The position numbers were made by a program, and so were the translations under genes. From Archivesica marissinica (taxonomy: Eukaryota; Mollusca; Bivalvia; Venerida; Vesicomyidae): 64,000 nucleotides of DNA. Below are positions 19,951 through 31,341 of this stretch, piece by piece. The DNA lies in the NCBI GenBank assembly GCA_014843695.1, contig CM026398.1:47451032-47515031 (forward strand), read 5' to 3'. The notes beneath the pieces were generated by a model. The model was given only the letters and a program-made list of their open reading frames with translations, was not told where the DNA came from and did no database searches. Position 1 is the first letter of the stretch. Every line of letters begins with the position of its first letter.

Positions 19951-20493
19951 TGGTGTAACGATTGATTCGAGTAGTGTAACGATTGATTCATGTAGTGTAA
20001 CGATTGATTCGTATAGTGTAACGATTGATTCGTGTAGTGTAACGATTGATTCGTGTAGTGTAACGATTGATTCGTATATTGTAACGATTGATTCGTATAG
20101 TGTAACGATTGATTCGTATAGTGTAACGATTGATTCGTATATTGTAACGATTGATTCGTGTAGTTTAACGATTGATTCGTATAGTGTAACGATTGATTCG
20201 TATAGTGTAACGATTGATTCGTATAGTGCAACGATCGATTCGTGTAGTGTAACGATTGATTCGTATAGTGCAACGATTGATTCGTGTAGTGTAACGATTG
20301 ATTCGATTGATTCGTGTAGTGTAACGATTGATTCGTGTAGTGTAACGATTGATTCGTATATTGTAACGATTGATTCGTGTAGTGTAACGATTGATTCGTA
20401 TATTGTAACGATTGATTCGTATAGTGTAACGATTGATTCGTGTAATGTAACGATTGATTCGTGTAATGTAACGATTGATTCGTGTAGTGGAAT
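19951..20493. repeat. 21-bp satellite A, left array, about 26 copies
   Basis: The unit is GTAACGATTGATTCGTATAG plus T, with GTGTAG and GTATAT variants. One place has a duplicated GATTCGATTGATTC (near 20,300). Long frames on both strands result from the 7-codon period. The array ends at a LINE 3' tail. The homologous array at 46,669-47,768 has about 52 copies. Confidence 0.95.
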
Positions 20494-21338
20494 CATATAC
20501 AAGATACAAGATACAAGAAGCTTTATTTAACGTCGGATTACATTTACAGATAACATTAGCTAATAAGCTATTTTTCCGACAAACATATATTATAATCAAA
20601 ACATAAGAAAAAACAGCTAGGAAATAAAAGTTGGTTTAAACATTAATACAACACAGGACATAGCATAATTAAAACATGTTAAAGCGAGCACCTAAAAGAC
20701 AAAAATAAAATTAATACATTGTGTTAATAGTTTTAACAATTTAAGGATAACATACAGCTTAAGATACAAGCAACTATATAATATAGATAAATCTTAAGAC
20801 TTCAAATAGAGATACATTATTGATTGATACACTGTGTTGTAGTTGCTGATCTTGGCCTGTGGCCTAAAAACTGCAATAAGAACAAAAATGTTAAGACACT
20901 GACAGGCAAAAATGTACACTACTGTGAAATTAAGATATGTTTTAAAAAAACAGTTATCCCCCAAATCAGATTTGGAAAGGAACTGATCAGCAATTACCTC
21001 ACAGGTATCTTAAAACAAAATACATAAAAAGCAGTTAAAGCAACTATTTGTGGCACATTTATAGAACACTAAAACTATGTTACAACAATCAAATTAGAAC
21101 ATCAAGCTAGCACAAATCATAAATTATAAACATAAAAACACAAATAAAACACATAGCACACATTTATAAGCACATTAAGCACATTAAGCATGAGGAAATA
21201 AGCGGACACGATTAGGTAGAGCACATTGAGCACTTACAGGACGGGCCCGTCCAGGCACGGACCAGCCTCACAAACTCCTTGTGGTTTTCAATTTTTCTAA
21301 TGTCATTTGGCAGGCTGTTCCATACCTGAGCGGCCTCG
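20494..21338 (-). mobile_element. LINE-4 3' end between satellites A and B (left copy)
   Basis: The minus strand has the C-terminal coding piece EAAQVWNSLPNDIRKIENHK...W-T-G-P-S-C-K-C-S-M-C-S-T and a TAA at 21,212-21,214. The W-N-S-L-P-x-x-I-R and C-x-C-x2-C pattern is the usual end of CR1/Jockey-like LINE ORF2. About 700 bp of 3' UTR follow, ending AATAAAGCTTCTTGTATC and (TTGTATC)n. The 5' side stops abruptly at satellite B. It is a 5'-truncated insertion in a 21-bp satellite. The second copy is at 47,769-48,614. Confidence 0.75.
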
Positions 21339-21912
21339 TATATAGTGTATTGAAGGATTCATATAGTGTTTGCAAGGATTCATATAGTGTTTGCAAGGAT
21401 TCATATAGTGTATTGAAGGATTCATATAGTGTTTGCAAGGATTCATATAGTGTATTGAAGGATTCATATAGTGTATAGAAGGATTCATATAGTGTATAGA
21501 AGGATTCATATAGTGTATTGAAGGATTCATAAAGTGTATAGAAGGATTCATATAGTGTATCGAAGGATTCATATAGTGTATTGAAGGATTCATATAGTGT
21601 ATAGAAGGATTCATATAGTGTATAGAAGGATTCATATAGTGTATAGAAGGATTCATATAGTGCATTGAAGGATTCATATAGTGTGTAGAAGGATTCATAT
21701 AGTGTATTGGAGGATTCATATAGTGTATTGAAGGATTCATATAGTGTATTGAAGGATTCATATAGTGTATAGAAGGGTTCATATAGTGTATAGAAGGATT
21801 CATATAGTGTATTGAAGGATTCATATAGTGTATTGAAGGATTCATATACTGTTTGCAAGGATTCATATAGTGTATTGAAGGATTCTTATAGTGTATTGAA
21901 GGATTCATATAG
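21339..21912. repeat. 21-bp satellite B, left array, about 27 copies
   Basis: The unit is GTATTGAAGGATTCATATAG plus T, with TATAG and TTTGC variants. It breaks off in GGATTCATATAG, which runs without a gap into the palindrome arm (AGAATTTTATTTGAATAAC). The homologous array at 48,615-55,393 is about twelve times longer. Confidence 0.95.
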
Positions 21913-23034
21913 AATTTTATTTGAATAACATTGTGCAAGAATATCTGCACATAGTCTTAGAATTCAAACTGGTAGATATGGAAGAGATAGAATTGATAGA
22001 AATCTAAGATATTGCCAATATTGTTCTACAAACAAAATAGAAGACGAATTACATTTTATATTTAAGTGTTGGCCATATGAATTTTATAGACGAACTTATA
22101 TAAAACGGTATTATAGAGTAAGCCCAAGTATGTTTAAATTTACTCAGTTGTTGTCCAGTAAAAACAAATCAGAATTATATATGTTAAGCAAATTTATTCA
22201 AGAAGCTCTTGAGTTACGTATCATTAGATCATAACCATTCCTGGAGGTCTTTAAAACTGATATTAATATTTCTTATGCAATTATATTGAATGTTTATCTT
22301 TGCTTAGATCAACATATAATTATGAGATCACAATTATAGAATTCGTTGAACAATACTTTTTATATGATAGCCCATACTGAGAATAGTATTGGTGTAATAG
22401 TCAGATGGAGTCTATTCTGAGGAGAGTGTCACATGTGTAGCGGGAGGATCGTAGGTACGGATCGACCCAATCACTGGACGGCCAACACTCTGTGATACAC
22501 TTCTTGGAAGTGTATTATAGTTTGGTGTATTCCACCTAACGCTGTATCCCTAGTATGGAATATGCTTTGCATACTATTCTGTATATGACTTGATTGATCT
22601 GAACAATCGACTAAAAGATACAGATACGGTTTTTTTCAATATGTTGTCCATTTTAAAAGACACTAGTATCAGGTTTATATTTCACTTTTTGTTGTAAATA
22701 GTATTTATTGATATGTTGTACTGAAATACAGTATATCGCATATATAGATGTCAGTGTAATTAGGATTGCATTTAGATATGTTTTAAGATTTCGAGTTAGT
22801 AAAATTATATACCATAGGTCATCCCTATAGTAATATGGTATGCCAATAATTATCACCTACATTTGTTGTCATAATTTTATACTAATGTTGTAGAATGTAA
22901 TATTGCTATGTCACTAAAAACTGTATAGTTTATGTGAATAAAATATGTTCGTTCGTTCGTTCGTTCGTTCGTTCGTTCGTTCGTTCGTTCGTTCGTTCGT
23001 TCGTTCGTTCGTTCGTTCGTTCGTTCGTTCGTTC
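21913..23034 (+). mobile_element. LINE-2b 3' fragment with (GTTC)22 tail
   Basis: The coding remnant at 21,940-22,230 reads ISAHSLRIQTGRYGRDRI, then C-Q-Y-C...E-D-E-L-H-F-I-F-K-C, a C-x2-C-x8-H-x4-C zinc knuckle as at the C-terminus of LINE ORF2. About 700 bp of 3' UTR follow. A perfect hairpin (ATACACTTC, loop TTG, GAAGTGTAT) lies at 22,495-22,515. The end is AATAAAATAT plus a (GTTC)22 tail at 22,947-23,034. In the right arm the same LINE continues outward past the palindrome edge to 43,795. Confidence 0.75.
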
Positions 23035-23035
23035 A

Positions 23036-23155
23036 TTTGTATTAAATAGTCGTATTTCTAACTGGTGTGAAACAAATGATATATTGTCCGATGCACAGTT
23101 TGGTTTTCGGAAGGGGCGTTGCACCGTCGATGCAGCTTTTATTTTACACACTTTA
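23036..23155 (+). pseudogene. LINE-3 reverse-transcriptase fragment, 5' half
   Basis: Encodes ...RISNWCETNDILSDAQFGFR, K-G-R-C-T-V-D-A-A-F-I-L. D-A-Q-F-G-F-R-K-G-R-S/C-T is conserved RT block 2. It is interrupted by LINE-2 and appears to resume at 27,342-27,487 with the FIDI-x-SCFDSIYRNALW block. It is the oldest layer of the nest. Mirror: about 42,045-42,167. Confidence 0.65.
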
Positions 23156-24436
23156 ATTGTATGGAACGACGATTTAAAATCTGTTTTTCGTTCAGGTATT
23201 ATTGCAAGCTTGCCGCATTTTAATAGTATGACAAATGCTATCAATTTATATAGTCGAGATTCTGTTAATAATGTATTGAATAATTTTGCTAATACTATTC
23301 GCGATGTACATAGCGGACCCGTTATTTGTGAAATCATTTAAAAGAAATAAGCCACAATCGTCTTTTAGTGATAAACTTGTAGTCAGTCATGCATACTGGT
23401 TTGATAACGAATGTATGCAAGCTAAATCGTTGTATGTAAATGCCCTAAATGTTTTAATAGACTATAATCTAGTTATAGTCGAGAACAATTTTGTCATTTC
23501 AAAAAGTTATATAAAGATGTAAGAAAAAACGAAATGCTTTCAAACGAAATAAATTGATAGAAATTGAAAAATTAAAACATGCCAAGTCTAAGCAGTTTTG
23601 GAAATATTTTAAACGAAATAAGAAAAAGTCCACATCTCATAATATTAGTTTGGACGAATTTAAAATATACTTTTCTGAATTAGGAAATGTTTTACATGAT
23701 CAAAATACAGGAGCTGAATCTTTTTGTGACAATCATGATTTTGATAATTTAGACTGTGCTTTTGAAGAACTTGATACTTGGTAAAGCCACAGGTAGTGAT
23801 TGTATAATGAACGAGTATTTAATTGAAAGTATTGATCTTTTGGCAGCACATATAATTATGTGACATTTTAATGCTATTTTAGACTCAGGTTTTCCCCGGA
23901 TACTTGGACTGAGGGTATCATGTCCCCTTGCATAAACAGGGTGATGTTAACAATGTAAATAACTATAGGGGTATTACCTTAGTGAGCTGTTTATCAACAT
24001 TATTTACGTCAGTGTTACAGAACAGAATAGATACATTTTGTGAAAATCACCATGTAATATCAGACGCTCAGTTTGGATTCCGAAAGGGGCGTTCAACAGT
24101 TGATGCTGTATTTATTTTATCAAGTATTGTTCAAAATTATCTTTTCAATAATAACAGATTATATTGCGTGTACGTCTATTTATGTAAATGTTTTGATACT
24201 ATTTATAGAAATGCCTTGTGAATGAAATTATATAAAGTTGGTATACAAGGCAAACTTTTACGAATTATTAATGATATGTACCAAAAGGTTAAGTATTGTG
24301 TCAGGAATTGTGGTAACTATTCTGATTACTTTGAATACGCCATTGGCCTGAGACAAGGGGAGATAATGTCACCCATTTTGTTTTCATGGTTTGTTGAAGA
24401 TTTAGAATTATTTATACAGGGTAACAACGAATCTGA

Positions 24437-25917
24437 CCAGAGCTGTCAAGGGTGCATCGAGTGTCGGAGTGAGATATGGGGTTCGAAGGGGCGGCTGCCC
24501 CTCAGGGGGTCTGGGGGAAGCTGGATACACTATATGGCTCATTTTCGTCATATTTGGTTTCAAATGGCTTACATGAAATGCTACTTTGGCATTTAATGAA
24601 GGACACTTTTCACCAAGAAAACCTGATCAAGCACACATTTTATGGTAAAGAAAGCTTGCAAATAACTTTTTGTACGTTTTTTATTAAATTGACTTACAAG
24701 TCAGGCGCAAACCTGTCTTGGTTGTCAATTTATAATAAAACTCCGATGTAATTTGCAAGCATTTGTCATCAGCTTGAGCAAAATCAGCGTGGTCTAGTGG
24801 TTACCACATCAGGCTGATTACAATTTCGGCACAAATTCAAACCCGGGTATGACTTGCCAATTTTTCATTGAGCAATACCATTTATCCACATTGCTAAGAA
24901 CAAACCGTACAGTAAACGTTATATGCCGAGCTTTGAGAAGCAATTACTGGATAATTAAGTGTCCACTTAGAATCAACTGTAGATTTGTCAGGCGCGTCGG
25001 AAGGTAATTGTCATTGGGGCCGCAAGCGCGAAGCGCGAGCCGCATGGTGTGGCGGGGGTTTGGGGGTCCTCCCCCAAGAAAATTTGGAAAACCAGAACGC
25101 CTCCGACGCGATTTCCCGGTACACAGGTCGTTATTTCGCATGCCACAAGTTGCACAAGTAACCGGTTCAAATGATGTTTTGCAGTAACATTTCATGATTT
25201 GGAGAACATTTATATTTGAAGGCTAATTAGATCTACTGTTGAAAAAACAAAACTAGGCTTTGGGTGGGTTGCTTCCATAGTCCCATGCTTAGTGTGTGTG
25301 TGTATGAGCGTATAGGGCGGGTGTCGGACGGCGAAATACATTTGTGTGGCACAAATCAAGTGTAAGGATTAATCTCCGCACAACCTCGAGCCATCTTGTC
25401 AAAATATTGGGACCGCCTCGGCAAAATAATGGGGCCATGTCGCCCACATATTGGGGCCGCGTCGCCCAAATATTGGGACCGCGACCGCGGCCCCTGCGGC
25501 CCCTCTGTTTGTATATATCGGCACCGGCTAGTTTCTTCGTCTTTTTTTTGACAGGACTCTGTGATTCTGAAGCCATGGTTAACAAAAAGAGCGTCTACAC
25601 CGTTAACAAAATTAATGTAAACATTACATTCGACCTTCGTTAGTTTTCGGGAGCCAATCATAAGTGATTATTAACGCACGCAGAGTTCCGACATCGGTTC
25701 CGAGTAGTTACGATTGTACAGCTCGACGATCAGTTTCAAATATAGCCTTGAGACATTCTAAAAATAGCAATTTGGGAAACCTAATGTGTTGCGATTTTAA
25801 AATAGCACGGATATTAATGTAGGTAAATCGTTTTTTAGAAAAAGCGTGACAATATTAAAGATACGCGTGAGAGTGTGATTTGAGGTCTAAAAGCGTGAGT
25901 GAGACTTGACAGGTATG
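24437..25917 (-). mobile_element. hAT-like non-autonomous transposon inserted in LINE-2 (left arm)
   Basis: About 1.48 kb separate RT codons that belong together. The ends are imperfect inverted repeats, CCAGAGCTGTCAAG and (from the right) CATACCTGTCAAG, and the flanks GAATCTGA/GAGTCTGG look like a diverged 8-bp target duplication. CAGAG-type ends with 8-bp TSDs are usual for hAT elements. A minus-strand frame starting MASESQSPVKKKTKKLAG (25,576 downward) recalls the N-terminus of hAT transposases and then dissolves into GC-rich CCAATATTGGG repeats (25,390-25,510). A tRNA-like segment (GTGGTCTAGTGGTTA and TTCAAACCCGG, 24,788-24,850) and a GGGGGTTTGGGGGTCCTCCC word lie inside. No transposase domain remains. 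Confidence 0.6.
24783..24855 (+). mobile_element. tRNA-like head inside the hAT-like insert
   Basis: A-box-like TGGTCTAGTGGTTA and B-box-like ATTCAAACCCGG at tRNA spacing. The acceptor stem does not pair and the T stem is imperfect, so this is a SINE head or decayed tRNA, not a working tRNA gene. It is mirrored in the right arm at about 40,347-40,419. Confidence 0.4.
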
Positions 25918-27341
25918 GAGTCTGGATTATTAATTGATGATATTGTCCTATTGCCATTGTTGTTTGCCGATGATATGGTCATATTAGCAAAATCACCACA
26001 AGAATTACAAACCAATTTAAATTTATTGAATGACTATTGTAAACTTTGGGGATTAGAGGTGAATACGACAAACACTACGGTTATGGTGTTTCGGAAAAGA
26101 GGTGTATTACTGCCGGGTGGATCATGGACCTATAATGGAACTAATATTGAAATAACAAATGATTTTAATTTGTTGGGTACTGTTTTTAATTATACTGGTA
26201 ACTTTGGTATGAATCAACAATTTTTGTCAGGCAAAGCATTAAAAGCGTTGAATATTCTCCTCGCTAACTGTACAAAAATAAGTCTGAAACCAAAGCTGCG
26301 TTGCCAGCTTTTTGGTGTCTTTGTGGGATCTATTTTAAATTATAGTTCTGAAAGTTGGGGTTTCACCAAATCAAAGGAGCTAGAACGTATTCATTTGAAA
26401 GTTTGTAAACGTATTTTAACTGTAAGAGTAACTACTTGTTCTACAGGCGTATATGGCGAATTAGCCAGATATCCACTTTACATAACACGTTATACTCGAA
26501 TTGTAAAATATTGGTTTAAATTGTTACATACAGATAATATAATTTTAAAACGTGTATATAGCCAGGCTGTAAATGATTGTGCAAATGGTTCCAGAAATTG
26601 GGCGTCAAAGATATTTTAAATAGTTATGGTTTCTCGAACATTTGGGAAAATCCATATAGTATACAGTGTAGCCAGTTTATAAGTTTGTTTAAACAACGTG
26701 TGATTGATTGTTTCATTCAAGGTTGGTTTGTAAGCAAAGAGACAAGTGGTGTACTAAACTTGTATGATAACTGTAAATTAAAATTTGAATATGAACCTTA
26801 TTTAGATATTGTACCATATAGCTTACGTTTTTTAATTACAAGATTAAGAATTTCTGCACATTCATTACGAATACATACTGGTAGATATGGACAAAATAGA
26901 ATTCCACAAAATGAATGCTATTTTTTGTGTTGCAATACACACGACCTAGAAGACGAATATCATGTTATACTTGTTTGCCCGTGCTATTCAGATTTGAGAA
27001 AACTTTACATAAAGAAATATTATTTTGTTAGACCAAATATGCTTAAGTTTATTGAATTGTTGCAATCTAATAAAAGAAATATCCTACATAATTTAGCTTT
27101 ATTCTATAATAAAGCAGTTGACATTAAAATAACACTCTTAAATAATATGACATAAATCCAATATCAGCACTAATTATTGTTCATCCTCATAATTAGATGC
27201 ATTTTCTTATTATTATCAGATTCTATATGCCACATGACCACGATGAAATTGTTGTATATATTTACATCATATATATTTGTATATATGTATTTGACGATGT
27301 ACCATGTACAAGTCTTAATAAATTTCTGTTCTGTTCTGTTC

Positions 27342-27487
27342 TATATTAAATTCTAATAATAGATTGTATTGTGCCTTTATTGATATCATATCTTGTTTTG
27401 ACTCAATATACCGCAATGCATTGTGGCTAAACTTATATAACATGGGCCTTAGTGGTAAGCTCCTACGGATCATAAGATCAATATTTA
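27342..27487 (+). pseudogene. LINE-3 reverse-transcriptase fragment, 3' half
   Basis: Reads LNSNNRLYCAFIDIISCFDS, then IYRNALWLNLYNMGLSGKLL. This is the RT block carrying the first catalytic Asp (F-I-D). It follows directly on the (GTTCT)n tail of LINE-2, as expected when LINE-2 jumped into LINE-3. It stops where the LINE-1 3' end begins. Mirror: 37,715-37,860. Confidence 0.65.
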
Positions 27488-27875
27488 ATCTTTATTTATG
27501 TCTCATCCATGTACATTACATAAAATATATACATAAAAGCTTACACATTAACAACAGTACATGGCCATTCTTCAAAGAATTATAAGAGACTATATATCAC
27601 AGTACGACTATCACATAATTACAGTACAATTCACCAAGGTATTTACAACATAAAACCAAGAAACAGTTGCTAATTCTCTTGTTGAATATGAATTAAAATA
27701 CATAAGTTTCAAACACTGAAATGGAAAAGAGGGCAATAATGTGCATATTAAGAAATATTTTAAAAGATCAATTATCAGCCTCGATCAGATCGAGAATGAA
27801 CTAATTAGCAGCTGTTTCTTGTGATAAATAAAAGGTATCAACACATATATTTAAAAAATAAAAATAAATCATACA

Positions 27876-30800
27876 TTATTTACAAAGGTAAAAGTAGCGT
27901 CGTTGAAGTATATTAAAACAGGTCTTGGCGCAAATTCTAATTAGATATGGATCAGTAAACAGAAAAATAAGTTGATCAGTTTTGCTTAAATTAAGGAAGT
28001 TGCGTTCATACAACACTGCCTTTTCAAAAAGAACAGTTCTAAGGTCAGTGTATATGGTACATTCTAATAGTACATGGCGTTCATCTTCCAAAACACTACA
28101 AAACGGACATTTGCGATCTTCTAAATGTAGATTTTCATACCTTCCAGTTTCTATGCGAATTGGGGCAACTCCACACCTAAATTTACTATATGCAGACCTA
28201 TGTCTTGTAGGTAAAATTAGGTTACAATATTCCTCAGTTCGAAAATCAGCTTTAAATGTACAATATGTTCTTAATTTATTGCGACCTCTTCCGGATGTAC
28301 CAGAAACGCTAGTTATAGAGGAAGACCACTCTGCTACATATTTTACCATATCAGATTTTTCTACACGATCTACAAATGTGTGTTTAGATATGGGTAGAGA
28401 CAAATTACAAAATTCAACCAAATTATGATCTGCAAAATGCTTCTTGACGAAATAAAACCAGTTTTTGCAATTAGCAGATTTAATGTTTGCCCAGAGTGCA
28501 ATACGTTTATTCAGTCTAGAATTGTTCGTATTAGCTAACCGTGTCCAAAATAATGCAATAGACTTCCATTGACGGACAGGACAGTAGGTGGAATCCAACC
28601 CATTTCTCCTGAGACCGCAGCATTAGGCGTGTATTTTCCAACACCCAGAAAAAATCTCATAGCTCGGTTTTGGACTGCATTTATACATGTAAATGTTTTA
28701 AAACCCCAGACTGAAGCACCATAAGCAATTACAGGCCAAACGATTGAATCGTATAATTTGGTAAATACGTTATAAGGTCACCTATCATTTTGCATTTAGC
28801 AATCAGTAAACCTAATGCACGACTTGCACTTTGAGCAACCATTTTAGCTGTAACATTTAGATCTAGGTGCTCATGCAGCACAACCCCGAGGTAAGTATAT
28901 CTATCAACAGTTGCCAACTGTTCATGTCCACACTTAAATAAATAATCAGATCTATTTTCACGTTCTGGACGAAAATGTATAATGTTACTTTTACCAATAT
29001 TAATTGACATATCATTAATAGAACACCAATCGTATAGTGAGTTTAACAATACTTGTAGATCTTGTGCGTTTTCAGCTAGTAAAACGATGTCATCAGCATA
29101 TAGAAGTATACAGACAATCTCATCATCTATTTTAATACCAACATTAAGTGATTTTAAGTAAATTGCTAAATCATTAACGTAGAGGTTAAACAATAACGGT
29201 GATAACACACAGCCCTGTCTCAGTCCACAATGAACATCAAACCATTCAGTTTTAAAATAATTGATTCTAACACATGAGGCGACAGATGAGTAGAGTGACT
29301 TAATGGCTAATAACATTTTACCAGAAACACCCGTTTCATTTAACCGTGTCCATAATTTAGACCTATTAATAAAGTCATATGCTTTACGAAAATCGATAAA
29401 AGCAGTAAAGGTAGATTTTCTGAGCTTCTTTCGTGTTTCAATTATATTTACTAAAGAAGAAATTTGATCCGAAGTACTACGTTTTTTCCGGAAGCCATTC
29501 TGCTCATCTGCTACAATGCCACTATCTTCTACCCACGAACTGAGTCTATTATTCAAAATATTACAGTATATCTTATACATTGTACATGCTAAAGCAATTC
29601 CTCTATATGACATAGGGTCTCTAGGATCAGCTGTTGTAGATTTTGGTATTGGGTTAATAATACACTGACTCCATATAGTAGGAACAATGCTATTTTCAAA
29701 ACAAATATTATATAAGGCGTGCAAAAATATAACAGTAGTATCGTTCTTTAATACTTCAGCTGGAATTTCATCTATTCCGCAAGCTTTACCACGCTTTGCG
29801 TTATCTACAGCTTTCTTGACTTCTAATAGAGAAATAGACTCATTAAATGGTATGTCATCATTATTAAGATCAGGCTGAGTTGGCAGCGAATCATTTACAT
29901 TTACTCTATCATGTCTATTAAACAGAGAACTGAAATCGCTTTTCCATTTATGTAAAACGTCATCAATACATGAGGAAGTAGAACCATCATCCAGAATTAT
30001 TTGCATAGGTATTAATTTATTTTTACGGTGACCAACTCCAATCTTTCCAATTGACTGCCAAAACTTAGATTGGTCAACATTACAATCTGTTAAAAGTTCG
30101 TTTTGCATAGTAAACCAATAAAATCGTTTGGCTTTTTGAACTTCCTGGTCAAATAGCTTACGGGCTTGTACATATTCTGCTTTAAATCTAACTTTGTCAT
30201 TTCTATTACAACAATTCAGCCATTTACGTTCTACAATACATAATTTAGACCATAAATTTGTTAGATAACCACTCCACCAAGGTTTACCAGGTCTATGTTT
30301 TTTATTTTTACTGCTACTTACAATAGTTTTATAAGGAATGTCATTATACATGGTCTGTTTCAAAATTGTACACCATTCACTATATACAAGATTAATATTA
30401 TTCTGAGTACGAAATCCCTGTTCCAACGTATCAATGACCTTATTTACTTGTACTAAGATTTCAGAACTACTCATGAAAGAATTATTAACATTTCCAAGGT
30501 CAAACTTATCGTAAGAATGATGCTCATGTACATCATATTCCTCTGTAAATGCGTTACTAACAATATTCCATGACAGCATTGAATGATCTGGCATACTAGT
30601 TGGTGTTAACGAATGTAGATAACCAGAGGTATTTACTAGTTGTGACGTTAACGTAACCGAAAAGTCAGTCAGATTGCACATATTATCATGTGTAGTAATA
30701 CAGTAATCAACTAGTGATGACCTTTTCACAGAAACAGAAGTAAATTTATCTACAGAACCACTTCTACCATTTAGCATACACATGTTTGTGTTTACCAAAA

Positions 30801-31341
30801 AATCTATAAAAAGTTCACCGTAAAATTTGTTGGTGAAATCTATGACATTACGCGGCTGTATATCATCTACACCGGCAATAAAGTCGTTCAGGTCTCCGCA
30901 TCGGCTATTGAAGTCACCACAAACATAAATCATACCATCATTTTGAAATGTATAAATATCAGTCAAAAGACAATCATAAAAGGTGTTCACATCAAAATAA
31001 CGTGATGAGTTTTCAGGCGGCAGGTAACAGACGCATGGCATTAAGGTGAATTTTTCATATGTATGGACCAACTTGAGCCATAAAATACCTTCGTGTGTAT
31101 CACTCAAAATAGTGATATCAAAATTATCACATATTATATTCCTAATCAAAAATCCTACTCCACCCGAACCTGTCCTGGCATTTTTATGAATATGCTTCCG
31201 ATTATGTCCGAACCAGCGGTAACCATCAACAGTTAAAACATTATCATCTATCAAATGAGTTTCTGCAAGAGCTAAAATGTCAAAATTACACTCTAAAATA
31301 CAAGAAGATCTTAAATTAAAATTGTCAGAATCTGGATTCAT
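27876..31341 (-). pseudogene. LINE-1 ORF2, left copy: endonuclease, RT, zinc knuckle (two indels)
   Basis: The ATG at 31,341 opens 870 codons. Endonuclease (residues about 1-235): ALAETHL, YVCGDFNSRCGD, MPDHSML. RT (about 480-760): GIDEIPAEVL, YRGIALACTMYKIY, EQNGFRKKRSTSDQ, FIDFRKAYDFI, GLRQGCVLSPLLFNLY, ILLYADDIVLLAE with the catalytic Y-A-D-D, and Y-T-Y-L-G-V-V. At about 28,778 four bases present in the right copy (GAGT-like) are missing, and at about 28,582 five extra bases occur, so the C-terminal 240 codons (28,598-27,876) are in another frame. These hold C-P-F-C-x8-H-x4-C and end CFNILQRRYFYLCK. Everything up to the first indel is intact, which makes this a young copy. It nicks target DNA and reverse-transcribes its own RNA. 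Confidence 0.85.

Larger units (their letters stand above)
23156..27341 (+). pseudogene. LINE-2 ORF2 (linker, RT, C-terminus), decayed and split by a hAT-like insert
   Basis: A 5'-truncated non-LTR element on the + strand. In order: the linker with Y-W-F-D-N-E-C (23,395) and KQFWKYFKRNKKKS (23,590); RT blocks NYRGITL (23,955), DAQFGFRKGRSTVDAV (24,060), FDTIYRNAL (24,195) and GLRQGEIMSPILFSW (24,345). After the insert come LLPLLFADDMVILAKS (F-A-D-D catalytic box, 25,950) and a long thumb/connection region. The zinc-knuckle-like HDLEDEYHVILVC region (26,940) is last. Stops and frameshifts occur at about 23,520, 23,785, 24,220 (TGG to TGA) and 26,600. The 3' UTR ends AATAAATTTCTGTTCTG with (GTTCT)n at 27,341. 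It is not functional. It copies itself by target-primed reverse transcription in intact relatives. Mirror: 37,861-42,044. Confidence 0.8.

Noticed and set aside
22934..23341. Frame starting in (GTTC)n giving R-S-F-V repeats and its antisense N-E-R-T repeats
   Set aside because: Microsatellite translation fused to a LINE fragment by chance.
25289..25661. Overlapping frames through the CCAATATTGGG region as real Arg/Gly-rich proteins
   Set aside because: Only the first 20 or so residues look protein-like; the rest is GC-rich repeat read in three frames.
29687..29878. Antisense frames inside the LINE-1 copies (also 27,982-28,428; 31,712-32,122; 33,094-33,504; 35,331-35,522; 36,780-37,226)
   Set aside because: Identical in both arms, opposite to intact coding domains, no motif.
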